DNA of 64,000 bases from Papilionanthe hookeriana x Papilionanthe teres. Taxonomy: Eukaryota; Streptophyta; Magnoliopsida; Asparagales; Orchidaceae. Shown piece after piece: positions 43,501-55,000 of the stretch; within the stretch, counting starts at the first letter, position 1, and each line of letters opens with the position of its first letter. A program made the translations under genes and the position numbers. The stretch covers positions 16,873,310 to 16,937,309 of the forward strand of contig CM040430.1 in assembly GCA_022702705.1 (NCBI GenBank), in the 5' to 3' direction. The notes under the pieces are model-generated. The model saw nothing but the letters and a program-made list of their open reading frames with translations. It searched no databases and was not told the DNA's origin.

Positions 43501-44930
43501 AAATGGGCCAATGTAGGTCAAATTGGGCTAATTTGGGCCAATGTTGGGCTAGAGTTGAAATTCATGTAAAATTAATGTTGGGAAATGTTTATGGGAGTGT
43601 TTCAAAGAGGTTTTAACTTTGGTTGGGTTTTGGGTTTTGGGACTTGGGCTTATTTGGGTTAGGTTTGGGTTTAGGTCAAAATTGGGCTTTTTGGTTTTGG
43701 GTTGAATTTGAGTGGGGTTTGGGTCCAAATTTTGGGCAAATTATGTTAGTGTTTTGTTTGTGGGGATGTTAGGGAAGGTTTAGAAAAGTTTTGGCGTCAA
43801 TTGGAGTTGAATTGGTTTGGTTTGGGCTAAGTTTGGGTCATGAGTCCAAATTGGGCTTTAAGGTCAAAAGTGAAATTGGATTCAAATGTTAATCAAATTG
43901 GACTTGGATTTGGTCTAGATTGATATTGTGGATATTAATTTGAATTTTAGAATTGAATTGGACCAAAATTGGGGTCAATTGGGTAGATTTGGTTTGACAT
44001 TGGGTTCACTTGGGTTAAGAATGGGCTAAATTGGGGTTTTTGGTAAAAGTGGGGTAAATTGACAAAATTGGCCCATGGTGTAGTTGGACAAAATGAAATT
44101 GGGAATATTTGGGATTTTTCTGAAATTTTCTGGGAATTTTCTGAATTTTTGTATTTTTGGGTCAAGAGGGGCATTTTGGTAATTTTGAGGGTATTGGGGG
44201 ATACTTTTGAAATTTTTGGTATTTTTGGCTATGGATGATCAATTTGATTGGTGAGGAAATGTTCAAGGTTAATTTTGGGGAATTTTGGGCGATTTGGAAA
44301 TTTTGGAGGATTTGTGCAATTTTAAGGGCTTTTGGTAGGTTTGATAGGTGTAGGGTTTCCGGGGTCAAAAATTGAAATTTTGGAAGAATGAAGATTGATC
44401 AAATATGAGTGAGATGGAATCACTTTGGTTGAGCCATGAAGTCATATTAAGCCTATATGAGCCATGAGAGGACTCATTTGAGGCATTCACTTATGTTGTT
44501 CCTAACCCTTTTAGCTAGGGGCTTAGGGGTTAAGGTCCATCCATATGAATTACCTACATGAGTCAAGGAGTCAAGTTGGGTATGGGTGTGGTTTTAGGAT
44601 TTGGATTGTGTGTGTGAGAGTGTAGAGTATGAGTGTAGTGAGTGTGTAAGTCAACCCTCACCGGACCGAGCCGGTCAGGGGTGGTCCTGAGGCCGAAAGA
44701 GTCCTATAGGGAACTCATCCTTTAAACCTTCATTTTTGATCTCAACCCTCTAGGTGATTAGGGGTCTACAATCAAGCTTGTGGGGTTTGCAGGGAGACAA
44801 GAAGTGGTTCAAATTTCTAGGTGGTGGGTTCCATTTCTAGTCCTCTAAGATTAGTCAAAGGAAAAGCCTTAGGCTAGATCCTAAGTACTAAAGAGAGAAG
44901 CAAAAGACCTCATTAAAAATGAGGTCAACA
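37580..44930 (-). repeat. E2 5' LTR (~7.35 kb)
   Basis: It runs on the minus strand from TGTTGACCTCAT at 44930 to CGCCGACA at 37580, followed by the PBS. The right edge abuts E1 RT sequence. Landmarks are TATA-like box 42538-42531, donor-like site 42106-42105 (AAAG|GTTTGG, a changed third base), GC-rich block 41733-41945 and AATTT tract 39725-39975. It is collinear with 17675-25053 and differs at a few percent of sites by eye. Confidence 0.9.
42531..42538 (-). promoter_or_regulatory. TATA-like box of the E2 5' LTR
   Basis: TTTAAATA on the plus strand, i.e. TATTTAAA on the sense strand, about 2.4 kb into the LTR. It matches the position and flanks of the E1 box at 7220-7227. Confidence 0.5.
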
Positions 44931-46160
44931 AGACGCTAAATTTGTCCATGAAGAACAATATCCAACTTGGTTAGCCAACGTGGTACCAGTCAGAAAGAAG
45001 AATGGTCAGATCAGAATCTACGTGGATTTCAGAGATTTAAATAAAGCATGTCCAAAGGATGAATTTCCACTACCAATCCGGAGCCGATGATCGACATCGC
45101 TTCGACACATGAAATATTCTCATTCATGGATGAATCATCGGGATACAACCAGATAAAGATGGCACCAGAAGACGAAAAGCTCACGGCATTCAGAACGCCG
45201 ATCAGAGTGTATTGCTACACAGTAATGTCATTCGGACTAAAGAACGCAGAAGCAACATACTAAAGAACGATGACGAAGATCTTTGATGATCTCATTCACA
45301 ACCAAGTTGAGTGCTACGTGGATGATGTGTTCATCAAAAGTAAACTGAAAGAAGATCACCTGTATGATTTGAGAATTGTTTTCGAGCGACTAAGACAATT
45401 TAACCTTAAGATGAATCCCTTAAAATACGCCTTCGGCGTCACCTCCGGGAAATTCTTAGGATTTGTTGTCCGACATTGCGGGATTGAAATCGATCCAGAA
45501 AAGATTAAAGCTATTTTAGAAATGCCTCCTCCCAAAACTTTGAAACAACTACGATCCTTTCAAGGGAAGTTGGCATATCTTCGACGCTTTATCTCGAACC
45601 TTTCAGGTAGGTGTCAGCCCTTCTCGGCATTGGTTAAAAAGGACGTCAAATTCGTTTGGGATGAGAAATTCCAGCGGGCTTTCAAGGACGTTAAGCAATA
45701 TTTAATGACACCTCCTGTCTTAACAGCCCCAGTCTCAGGTAGATCGTTGATACTTTATATCGCGGCTTTAGACGATTCTCTCGGAGCCCTGCTAGCCCAG
45801 GTCAATGACGAGGGAAAAGAAAACGCTCTCTACTATCTAAGCCATCGTCTAATCCCGACGAAAGTAAAGTATCCTCCGATTGAGAAGCATTGTTTGGCCC
45901 TGATCTTCGCCGCTTAAAAGCTCAGGCATTACATGCTTTCTCATAATGTCAACCTTATTTCGAGAGTTAATCCGTTGCAATACTTGATGACCCGACCAAC
46001 GCTTTCTGGCAGACTTGCTAGGTGGTCGATGATACTATTACAATTCGACATAACTTTCGTTCTTCTTCACACCGTAAAGGGACAAGTCCTAGCAGACTTC
46101 CTCACAGCACACCCTTTGCCGGCGGATTCGCCACTCGACGACGATTTGCCTGACGAGTAG
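44931..46160 (+). pseudogene. pol: E1 reverse transcriptase and RNase H (5' part lost)
   Basis: The sequence resumes directly after the E2 LTR with DAKFVHEEQYPTWLANVVP and reads DFRDLNKACPKDEFPLPI, then needs a one-base shift (as in E2). There is a stop before RTMTKIFDD (45264). The main frame 45270-45917 contains the intact catalytic box YVDD (45315-45326), LKMNPLKYAFGVTSGKF and RNase H (LILYIAALDDSLGALLAQ). A stop near 45915 precedes the rest (45933-46160, HNVNLISRVNPLQYLMTRPT). Polymerase residues are better kept than in E2, but the gene is broken and lacks its beginning. Confidence 0.9.
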
Positions 46161-46680
46161 ATAATGAGCCTAGAAGACTGATCGACATTGGGAACTATAC
46201 TTCGACGGTGTGTCCTCAGCACAGAAGAACAAAGAATTGCAAACGATAGTGCCCGGTAAGGCAGGAATCGGACTAATCTTTATAACCCCGGAGCGGAGAA
46301 TGTTAAGGTACTCCTACCATTTAACAAAACCGTGTACAAACAACGAGGCAGAATACGAAGCCCTCATAACAAGACTGGAATTAACCATTCAGATGGGAAT
46401 AACGGACATCAACATCTACGGAGATTCTCATTTGATCATTCAACAGGTCGCCGGACAGTATAGAATTTTAAAGCCAAGGCTCGAGCAGTACTTTCAGTAT
46501 GCCGTGAAACTGTTGGAACAGATTCCAAACGTAACAATTTACAAGATTCCCAGAAGGAAAATGCTCTCGCAGATGTGTTAGCCCGTCTTGCAAAGGAATT
46601 TGCCTGCTTGTAGGATGAGTCAGTTGAAGTGTCGGTTCAAGGACGACAGGTCCTATCACAGCTAGACATGGATACAATAC
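46161..46680 (+). pseudogene. E1 second RNase H (aRNH) and linker
   Basis: The frame 46210-46581 has CTNNEAEYEALITRLE and INIYGDSHLIIQQVAG. The first acidic motif, YFDGVSSAQKN, lies at its very start. A frame change near 46560 leads to a linker related to NALADVLARLAKEF. The domain order RT-RNase H-aRNH-integrase is the Tat signature. Confidence 0.8.
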
Positions 46681-46718
46681 ATAAATCATAAAGAAAAGCA
46701 GAAGAAACAATTGCAGCA

Positions 46719-47994
46719 TTGACAGAAAATACAGAAGATTGGCGGCAACCATTAACAGACTACTTACAAAAAGGAAACCTGCCTGACGATAAGTCATTAG
46801 CCCATCAAATCAAGAAAAGAACTCTGTCTTATGCATTAATAAACAATACATTATACAGAAGGTCTTTTGACCAGATGTGGCTAAGGTTCTTGAGCGGGTC
46901 TGAGGCTCGTGAAATCGTTAAACAAGTGCATTCAGGACTTTGTGGCGCTCATCAGTCAGGTCTGAAAATGAAAATGAAGATTAAAAGACTAGAGTACTAC
47001 TGGCCCTCAATGATGACCGACTGTATGAAAGTTGCCAAAAGTTATCACCAGTGCCAAGTGCACGAAGTGGTTCTACACCAACCTCCAAATGTGCTACATT
47101 CGACAATCGCGTCGTGGTCATTTGAGTGTTGGGGCACATACATAGTGGGTCTGGTAGAACCGCCTTCTTCTTCAAGAGGACATCGCTTCATTCTTGCAGC
47201 TACAGACTACTTTCTAAATGGGCAGAAGCTATACCACTCAGAGAAGTGAAAGCACATCACGTGCTACAATTCTTCAAGAATCAAGTCGTCTACCATTTTG
47301 GGGTACCGCACAGGATCATTTCAGATAATGGGTCTGCATTCAAAAGTACAAAGATCAACAATTTTTTCAGAAGACACGGGATCGATTGGCGATACTCAAC
47401 GATCTACTACCCAAGAGCAAATGGCTTGGCCGAGGCTTTTAATAAAACTCTCATTCAAATTTTAAAGAAAACTTTGGACGACAATAAGAGAAATTGGCAT
47501 GAGAAGTTGTTAGAAGCCTTATGGGCCTACAGGACGACTTTTAGGACTCCTACTCAGTCTACGCCATACGCTTTAGTGTACGGGTCCGAGGCTGTTCTAC
47601 CCTTAGAGGTTCAGCTTCCGTCTCTCAGAATTGCAGTTGCAGAAAAGATCACTACAGAAAAAATGCCATACTATGACTAGAAGAATTAGAAAGCCTGGAA
47701 GGGGAAAGACTGTCGGCACAGCAGAATTTGGAACTGTATCAAGCCAAAATGATTCAGGCCCATGATAAGCTGGTCCGCCCAAGAACATTCAAAGTCGGTG
47801 ACTTGGTTTTAGTTCTCAGAAGACCTATTCTTGCACATCGCAAGATAGGTGGTAAATTTGAACCAACATGGGAAGGACCGTTTGTGGTCGAGACAGTCTA
47901 CTCTGGAGGTTCCTACCAACTGGTGAATTGCCGTGGAGAACGACTTATGCTTCCAATCAATGGACGGTATTTAAAGAAGTATTACACAACCTGA
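46719..47994 (+). pseudogene. E1 integrase
   Basis: Pieces 46719-47249, 47126-47680 and 47728-47994 cover the whole enzyme. The H2C2 region is HSGLCGAHQSG ... YHQCQ, with the first Cys replaced by Tyr. The catalytic residues are Asp in AATDYF, Asp in IISDNGSAFKST and Glu in ANGLAEAFNKTL. The C-terminal module is WEGPFVVETVYSGGSYQL ... LPINGRYLKKYY. Two frameshifts (near 47200 and 47670) break it. It is followed by an intron-like spacer and the AlkB ORF. Confidence 0.85.
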
Positions 47995-48318
47995 TGTTTC
48001 GAAGGGTGGTCTCTAAAGTAGAATCTTATCCCTAGAAACACGGGTGAAGTAATCACTTTGTGACTTGGTCCGAACCCAAAACAAAATAAAATGGATGATA
48101 AAAAAAAATCTCATCAACAAAAATGTTAAAAAGAAAATATGGGAAATCGTAATAATAAAATGTCAATCTTTCCTTTTAAATCCATTCATTCCTGATATTT
48201 TCTCATCTTTTCCTACTTTCTCTAAATTTAAAAGAAGTGAATAAGAATTTTTAAGTGTTTTTCTACTATTCTTGTTCTTAGTACAGCCCCTAATCCTTTC
48301 CTTGTTTTTCGCAGGGAA
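47995..48318 (+). promoter_or_regulatory. Intron-like spacer and 3' splice site before the E1 AlkB ORF
   Basis: AT-rich, non-coding, and ends with CCCCTAATCCTTTCCTTG followed by TTTTTCGCAG|GGAAATG (AG 48313-48314, ATG 48319-48321). Branch-point-like CTAAT, pyrimidine tract and AG are all in place and match E2. Confidence 0.6.
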
Positions 48319-49920
48319 ATGTCGAACGGGCGGTTGGTTCTAAACTTTAGAAATGGCGTGAGTCTAGCACTTGATGAAAAGAGGGTGAAGGATGGAGCAG
48401 TGATAGAGATTGACTCAGACTTCACACCAGCCGGCTTACAACATGAGAAAATGATTGGATCCCAGTTGATCGAGAAAAACTTCACAGCCAAACAGTGATG
48501 AAAATGGGTGGCCCGAGCCACCAATCCAGCAGCAAGAAAAGAAAAGCAAACGCCGCTCATGCAACCAGAGAAGATAAGAAAATCAAGTCTGTGGTTGCCA
48601 CAACCAAGGGTAGGCTTGTCAGCGCCGCGCCCGCAGAAATTCAAGGGGTAAGGAGAGCTACTCTCACTACTACCCAGTGAAGGAATAAGAACCATCGCAT
48701 TCGCAAAATGTTGACCAAGTTAGCAGAAGATCAACATAAATAGACAGTGGAAACCGTTAGTGCAAATTCTCCAAGGAGACCAGCTCGTTAGGAACCAGAA
48801 AGAAGAAATTCAACTCCAAGAAAGTCGGAACAGATAAAAGAAGTACAAGAAAAGCAGAAATAGAGTCAGTACCTCGACGTCGAGCAGATGTACCGGATCT
48901 GAAGAGTCTTGTTGCGAAAGCAACCCCAGAGGATGTCCCTACAGAGATTATCCCCGAGGAGCCGAGACATGCAGAAGAACGTGTTGGGGTTAAGTCATAC
49001 ATCCCACAGTATGTTACTAGACACCGAGGACTTTAGATAATCCCGAAATACGAGCTGGAGAAAATGCAACTAGTTGAGAAGAAAACCTTTGAATACTTTG
49101 AAAGAATTAGAGACAAGAGGATCAACATCTTGGAAGGCCTCGAGCTGCATACAGATGTATTCTCAGATTATGAGCAACAACAAATTCTAGACTGCATCCT
49201 TGAATTACAGAAAATGGGCCGAGCTGGCCGCCTAAGAGAAAAGACCTATTCAGAACCCGGAAGATGGATGCCAGGAAAAGGAAGAGTTACAATCCAATGC
49301 GGATGTTGATACAATTTAGCCATAGACAGAAAAGGAAATCCTCTAGGGATACTCCGTCGCAGTGAGGTGGATCTGATGCCAAGAATCATTAAGAGAATGG
49401 TGAAAAGGATGATAACATGGAGGGTATTGTCTGCAGATTGCATACCCAACAGCTGCATTATTAACATCTACAAGGAAGGCGACTGCATACCTCCACATAT
49501 AGACCATCATGACTTTGTTAGACCCTTCGCACGAGTATCATTCGTCAACCAGTGCAACATCATGTTCAGATCTAACCTCCGGATTACGAGCCCTGGTGAG
49601 TTCCGAGGGCCGGTGGAGATACCACTACCGGTAGGTTCCGTCCCGGTGTTAAAAGGAAACGAGAGCAGATGTTGCGAAGCATTGCATTCCAGGAGTGCCT
49701 GTGGAGCGGATCTCAGTTACTTTTAGAAGAATGGACGACAGAAAAATGTCTTACCACTTTCAGCCAGATCTAGAATTGGAGAGTCTACGGCCCTACGAGC
49801 TGTGAGTTACATGGGAAATAGCACACCTCCAATACACATCCATGCGGCATTCATGCCAAGGGTGGCTTGGAAGATGATGTTATTGCCCATGTTTCTTACT
49901 ATTCAGACATGGATTTTTGA
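48319..49920 (+). pseudogene. E1 3' ORF: ORF1-like N-terminus fused to AlkB-type dioxygenase
   Basis: It starts MSNGRLVLNFRNGVSLALDE, has stops near 48496 and 48678 and several frame changes. The best-kept part is 49064-49726, carrying VEKKTFEYFERI, GRAGRLREKTYSEPG and the Fe(II) motif IPPHIDHHDF (His 49496-49498, Asp 49502-49504). One stop lies at 49307-49309 (TGC/TGT-type codon to TGA). A frameshift just after VLKGN moves the distal His and the RISVTF-type Arg motif into another frame, where they are still readable (CIPGVPVERISVT near 49690-49725). The C-terminal tail NSTPPIHIHAAFMPRVAWK matches E2. The two copies diverged independently but keep the same domain plan. Confidence 0.8.
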
Positions 49921-50559
49921 CAGACGCTTTTGGATGGATCAACAAGAAGTTTACACAATCCGTTTTGGATTTACATGGATTGTATGAGACATTAAATTTC
50001 CGAGGAAAATGTCATCATGATTAGATCAAGTTGTATGATGTATTTTCAGCAAGTTGGAATGAAAACGACTACGTTATATTTTGCCTTCACCTCTTTTTAT
50101 GTAAATTGACTGGGAAATGCCATTAGAGTTAAATGAACTTTGAACGAAGAGCAGAAGAGAAAAGAAAATAAATGAGAACCTTTCTTAAAAATCTAAATAT
50201 TAAAATGAACTACAAATTTATATGAACACTAAATAAACAACAATAAAAAAATATGAAAAGGATCATTAAAGGACAAACAAAACGAATCTAAACTCCAAAA
50301 TGAATTTCGATCTCAAACCTCTGATTCGAACCTTTCATTTCTTTCCTCCATCGAAATCTGTTGGAAACTCTTTTGAAATTTGAATTTTCTCTTCGACTTG
50401 TCGTTAAGTCAAGTCTTTTTCAGCTTGGTACGCTTACCAATTCCTTTCAGTTCTATTTCCTATGTGTTTTAGAGGATCGACTAGTTCTATTGACATGGAG
50501 CCACGAACTTTGTTCGATTTGGCCCTTATGGCATGAGATTGGGTCCCTCTTCATACAGA
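49921..50559. other. E1 3' UTR between AlkB ORF and tandem array
   Basis: AT-rich and non-coding. Parts (for example near 50040-50170) align with E2 26570-26740. No further gene is supported. Confidence 0.5.
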
Positions 50560-51715
50560 TAAACTTTCGAGACTAGTACCTAAATTCCAGTTCTCTTCCT
50601 TTGAGGTCGGTACCAAATTCCGACTCTCATTCGAATTGATACCTAAATTTCAATTCTAAATTTCCGAGACTGGTACCAAATTCCAGTTCTCATTCCGAGA
50701 TCGATACCTAAATTTCGATTCTCATTCGAATTGATACCTAAATTTTAATTCTAAATTTCCGAGACTGGTACCAAATTCCAGTTCTCATTCCGAGATCGAT
50801 ACCTAAATTTCGATTCTCTTTCAAATTGATACCTAAATTTCAATTCTAAATTTCCGAGACTGGTACCAAATTCCAGTTCTCATTCCGAGATCGATACATA
50901 AATTTCGATTCTCATTCGAATTGATACCTAAATTTCAATTCTAATTTTCCGAGACTGGTACCAAATTTCAGTTCTCATTTCGAGATCGATACCTAAATTT
51001 TGATTCTCATTCAAATTGATACCTAAATTTCAATTCTAAATTTCCGAGACTGGTACCAAATTCTAGTTCTCATTCCGAGATCGATACCTAAATTTCGACT
51101 CTCATTCGAATTGATACCTAAATTTCAATTCTAAACTTCCGAGACTGGTACCAAATTCCAGTTCTCATTCCGAGATCAATACCTAAATTTCGATTCTCTT
51201 TCGAATTGATACCTAAATTTCAATTCTAATTTTCCGAGACTGGTACCAAACTCCAGTTCTCATTCCGAGATCGATACCTAAATTTTGATTCTCTTTCGAG
51301 GTTGATACCAAATTTCAATCCTCTAAATTCCGAGACTGGTACCAAATTCCAGTTCTCATTCCGAGGTCGGTACCTAAATTCCAACTCTCTTTCCGAGATC
51401 GATACCTAAATTTTGATTCTCTTTCGAGGTTGATACCAAATTTCAATCCTCTAAATTCTGAGACTGGTACCAAATTCCAGTTCTCTTCCTTCGAGGTCGG
51501 TACCTAAATTTCGACTCTCATCCGAGATCGATACCTATATTTCAATTCTCTTTCAGGTTTGACACTTAAATTTCAAATCTCACTCGCTCGAGATCAGTAC
51601 CTAAATTCTGTTTCTCATCCTTTTTCCGTCGATACTTAAACTCTGATTCTCACTCCGAGGCTGGTACCTAAATTCCAGTTCTCTTCGTAATCCCGAGATT
51701 GAAACCCAGGTTTCA
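50560..51715. repeat. 31-bp repeats organised as ~94-bp higher-order units in the E1 3' UTR
   Basis: Three related ~31-bp monomers alternate: one with GAGACTGGTACCAAATTCCA, one with GAGATCGATACCTAAATTTC and one with GAATTGATACCTAAATTTCA. Together they make a ~94-bp unit repeated about eight times, becoming irregular toward 51300-51715. The units abut with no unique spacers. The array sits at the same place as the unrelated 45-bp array of E2. Confidence 0.9.
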
Positions 51716-52050
51716 ATTCTCATTTCAAATCCAAATTTCAAATTCAAAATTGCCTTAAATTGATTTTAAATTAAACTTCAATCGAAATTGAAACTCAGAA
51801 CAAATTGAAATCTAAGCTCACACATTGAAACTTGAAATTTAAAAGGTAAAATGAAATCTAAATCAAATTCCCCAGATCCTGTGATTTAGAGTTCACCTCC
51901 TTTTCCATTCCCCAGTGGGAGTTCAGGAATCTCCAGTCTTGGAAAAATACCTAATACTCCCCAGCAAAAATTCTTCTACTTTGTCCTAAGTTTGTCACTT
52001 GGACATCTGTGTTGGTTTTGTTGATCTCTTCGGTCAACGCCAATACGTGC
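51716..52050. other. E1 3' UTR after the tandem array
   Basis: The stretch near 51900-52050 is conserved with E2 (complement of about 25095-25280), including CATCTGTGTTGGTTTTGTTG. No ORF. Confidence 0.6.
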
Positions 52051-52071
52051 GGTGTGCTTGGTTAGCACACC
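52051..52071 (+). other. Hairpin just upstream of the E1 PPT
   Basis: GGTGTGC-TTGGTTA-GCACACC: a perfect 7-bp stem with a 7-nt loop, identical in E2 (25074-25094). Confidence 0.75.
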
Positions 52072-52091
52072 ACACCTATTGGGGGTCCATT
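52072..52091 (+). promoter_or_regulatory. E1 polypurine-type tract and complement of leader motif
   Basis: ACACCTATTGGGGGTCCATT directly precedes the 3' LTR, with the G-run as likely PPT core. Bases 52072-52088 are the exact reverse complement of 12541-12557. Confidence 0.65.
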
Positions 52092-55000
52092 TGTTGACCT
52101 CAATTTTGGTGAGGTCTTTTCTCTTCTCTCTCCTTAGTACTTAGGATCTAGCCTTAGGCTTTTCCTTTGACTAATCTTAGAGGACTAGAAATGGAACACA
52201 CCATTTAGAAATTCAAACTACTTCTTAACTCCCTGCAAACCCCACAAGTTTGATTGTAGACCTCTAATCACATAGAGGGTTGAAATCAAATGTGGAGGTT
52301 TAAAGGATGAGTTCCCTATAGGACTTTTTGGCCTTAAGAATACCCTGGATGGCCTGGTCTGGTGAGGGTTGACTTGCACATACACCACACTCTCACACAC
52401 ATCCCAAGTCCTAAAACGACATTCTCACCCAACTTGACTTCCTGATTCATGTAGGTAATTCATATGGATGGTCCTTAACCCCTAAGCCCCTAGCTAAGAG
52501 GGTTAGGAACAACATAGTGAATGCCTCAAATGAGTCCTCTCATGGCTCATATGGGCTTGATAAGGCTTCATGGCTTAACCAAAATGATTCCATTTCACTT
52601 AAACTCGATCAATCTTTATTTTTCCAAAATTTCAGTTTTTGACCCCCGGGGCCCCGGACCCACCAAACCTACTAAATACCCTTGAAGCTACCCAAAATTT
52701 GCAAAATCACCTAAATTACCCAAAATTCCTCAAGATCAATCCTAAACATTTCCCCCCACTCAAATTGACCATCTTTGGCCAAAAATACCAAAATTTCCAA
52801 AAATACCCCTAAACCCCCCCCCCCAAATTACCAAAATACCCTTTTACCCCCAAAAATCCAAAAATTCTAAAAATTCCCAGAAAATTTCAAAAAATCCCAA
52901 ATATTCCTAATTTCATTTTATTCAAATACACCAAGGGCCAATTTTTCCAATATACCCCACTTTTACCAAAACCCCCAATTTGACCCATTTAAAACCCGTG
53001 AACCCAATGTCAAACCAAACCACCCCAATTGACCTCAATTTTGGTCCAATTCAATTCTAAACTTGAATTCAATATCTCCAATATCAATTTAGACCAAATC
53101 CAAGTCCAATTTGGTTGACATTTGGGCCCAATTCCAATTTGGGGCTTAAGGCCCAATTTTGACTCATGACCCAAACCTAGCCCAAACCTAGCCTAATTCA
53201 ACTCCAATTGGCCCCAAGCCTTTTCTAAAACCTTCCTAACATTCCCACAAACAAAACACTAACTTAATTTGCCCAAAATTTGAACCTAAACTCCACCCAA
53301 ACCTAACCCCAAACCAAAATCCCTTAAATTGACCTAAGCCCAAGCCTAACCCAAATGGGCCCAAATCCCAAAATTAGAGCCCAACCAAAGTTGAAAAACT
53401 CTTTGTAACACTCCCATAAACATTTCCCAACATTAATTTTACATCAAATCCAACATTAGTCCAACCTTAGCCCAAGTTAGCCCAATTTGACCCACTTTGG
53501 CCCCTTCACCAAAAAAGCCCAAATTCAACCCAATTCTACTCCAAATCACACCAAATTGATTCCAAACCATTCATGAAACATCCCTAAACTAAACCCAAAA
53601 TTTATTTGGCATGATCCTTTACAAAATTTTCATCCTAAATTTACTTTAAGTCCAACAGCCCACTTCCTTAAACCACTTTAAAAGCCCATCCAAAATGATT
53701 TGAAAAAGCCCAAAATCAATCCAAAGCCCACATGACATTTTCATCTCATCATCCATTTAATTGAATCACACCCTATGTTTCAAATTCATCATTGAATTTT
53801 TCTAAACTAAGCCATGTACCGAATTATCCCTAAATACCAAAAATCCTTAAAACCCTTTTTCATGAAACAAGCCAACCCTTTTCCAAGCCAAATGTAAGCC
53901 AAATGTGAGCCATTTGCAAGCCATATGAAGCCATGAGAGTTTTGACACCTCACCATGGCATTTATGGCAAATGGAGGGGCCCCTTTCTTAAGCCTTCTTT
54001 AAGCTTTTTTAACCTCATCCATGATACACACTAAACCATGCTTAGCCACCTCACCATGGATGGAGACTCTCCACTCCAATTCAGCTGAGCCATATGATTC
54101 CCTTCTGCCCAAATCAGGCCTCGGTGGGTGCACCAAACCCAAATCCATGCATTTGACCAAACCAAGCCCAAAATGATCCCTTCCCCCTTCCACTTTGATT
54201 CAACTCCTTTACACTTGGCATTTGCCAATTGAACTCACAAAACTCAAGCACTGACCTCCCTGACCCTGAGGGTGACCCATGCCTGGCCGACCAGCCACCG
54301 CAGCCGCCGGAAACCACCAGGCCTAGAGGCTTGATTTGAATCAAAAATTCAATTTGAATTAGCTGACTTTTCCCAACCTAATTGGCCATTACAGCTGTTC
54401 TTCCCTTGCCCTGAGCAGTGGATCCAAGCCATTAAACCCCCCTGGGAGGCCCTCCAGCCACCTCTATTTAAACCCACTCACCTCTCGGCTAAACAAGGTG
54501 ATGAACCAGACCTTAAGGAAACTCTGCCAAAATTGTTCCAGGACCTTCTCCTACCCCAGAGCAATTGATCCCCAGTATTCCTTTGCCCTGAACCCCATTA
54601 ACAGAGCTCAATATCTGAGCTGAAAATCCACCCAAAAACCAGGACATCTCTGGAACCTCCACCAAATCCAAATTAAACTCACCCACACCAGCACAGGACC
54701 AAGAGAAGGAGTTCCCCAGTGAAAGCCCCCTCTCCAGGCCACCCAGTTGCTCCAGCCTCCAAGCTTTAAAATCGGCTGTGGACACTTTCCTACTCAGACA
54801 ATTCCCCAGAGCCAGAGACTTCATCTGGAGCTTTCTTGGACTCAATCGAAGGTGACACAACCCTCAGATCGAAGCTTCACTTCTCTGAGCAAAGGTATGA
54901 ACTCATTCTTCCTCCCGAGCTTCCAGCAATTATCCATTTCGTTTGATTTAATTTCATAGCTTATAAACCGTATGGATGTGTTCGTCTCTTCAAGACGAAT

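Larger units (their letters stand above)
17675..44930 (-). mobile_element. E2: giant Tat/Ogre-like element of the same family as E1, minus strand
   Basis: LTRs of 7,379 bp (17675-25053) and 7,351 bp (37580-44930) bound a 12.5-kb internal region, 27.3 kb in all. Reading on the minus strand from 44930, the order is 5' LTR, PBS, ORF1/gag, protease, RT-RNase H, aRNH, integrase, AlkB ORF, tandem repeats, hairpin, PPT, 3' LTR. The right flank (AGACGCTAAATTT) continues E1's RT directly. The left flank is not target DNA (see 17456-17674). E2 has stops and shifts in gag and pol and a mutated RT active site. Confidence 0.9.

Noticed and set aside
50560..51715. Regular ~31-bp repeats resembling a CRISPR array
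   Set aside because: The units abut with no unique spacers, monomers form a ~94-bp higher-order period, there are no cas genes, and the context is a plant retrotransposon 3' UTR.
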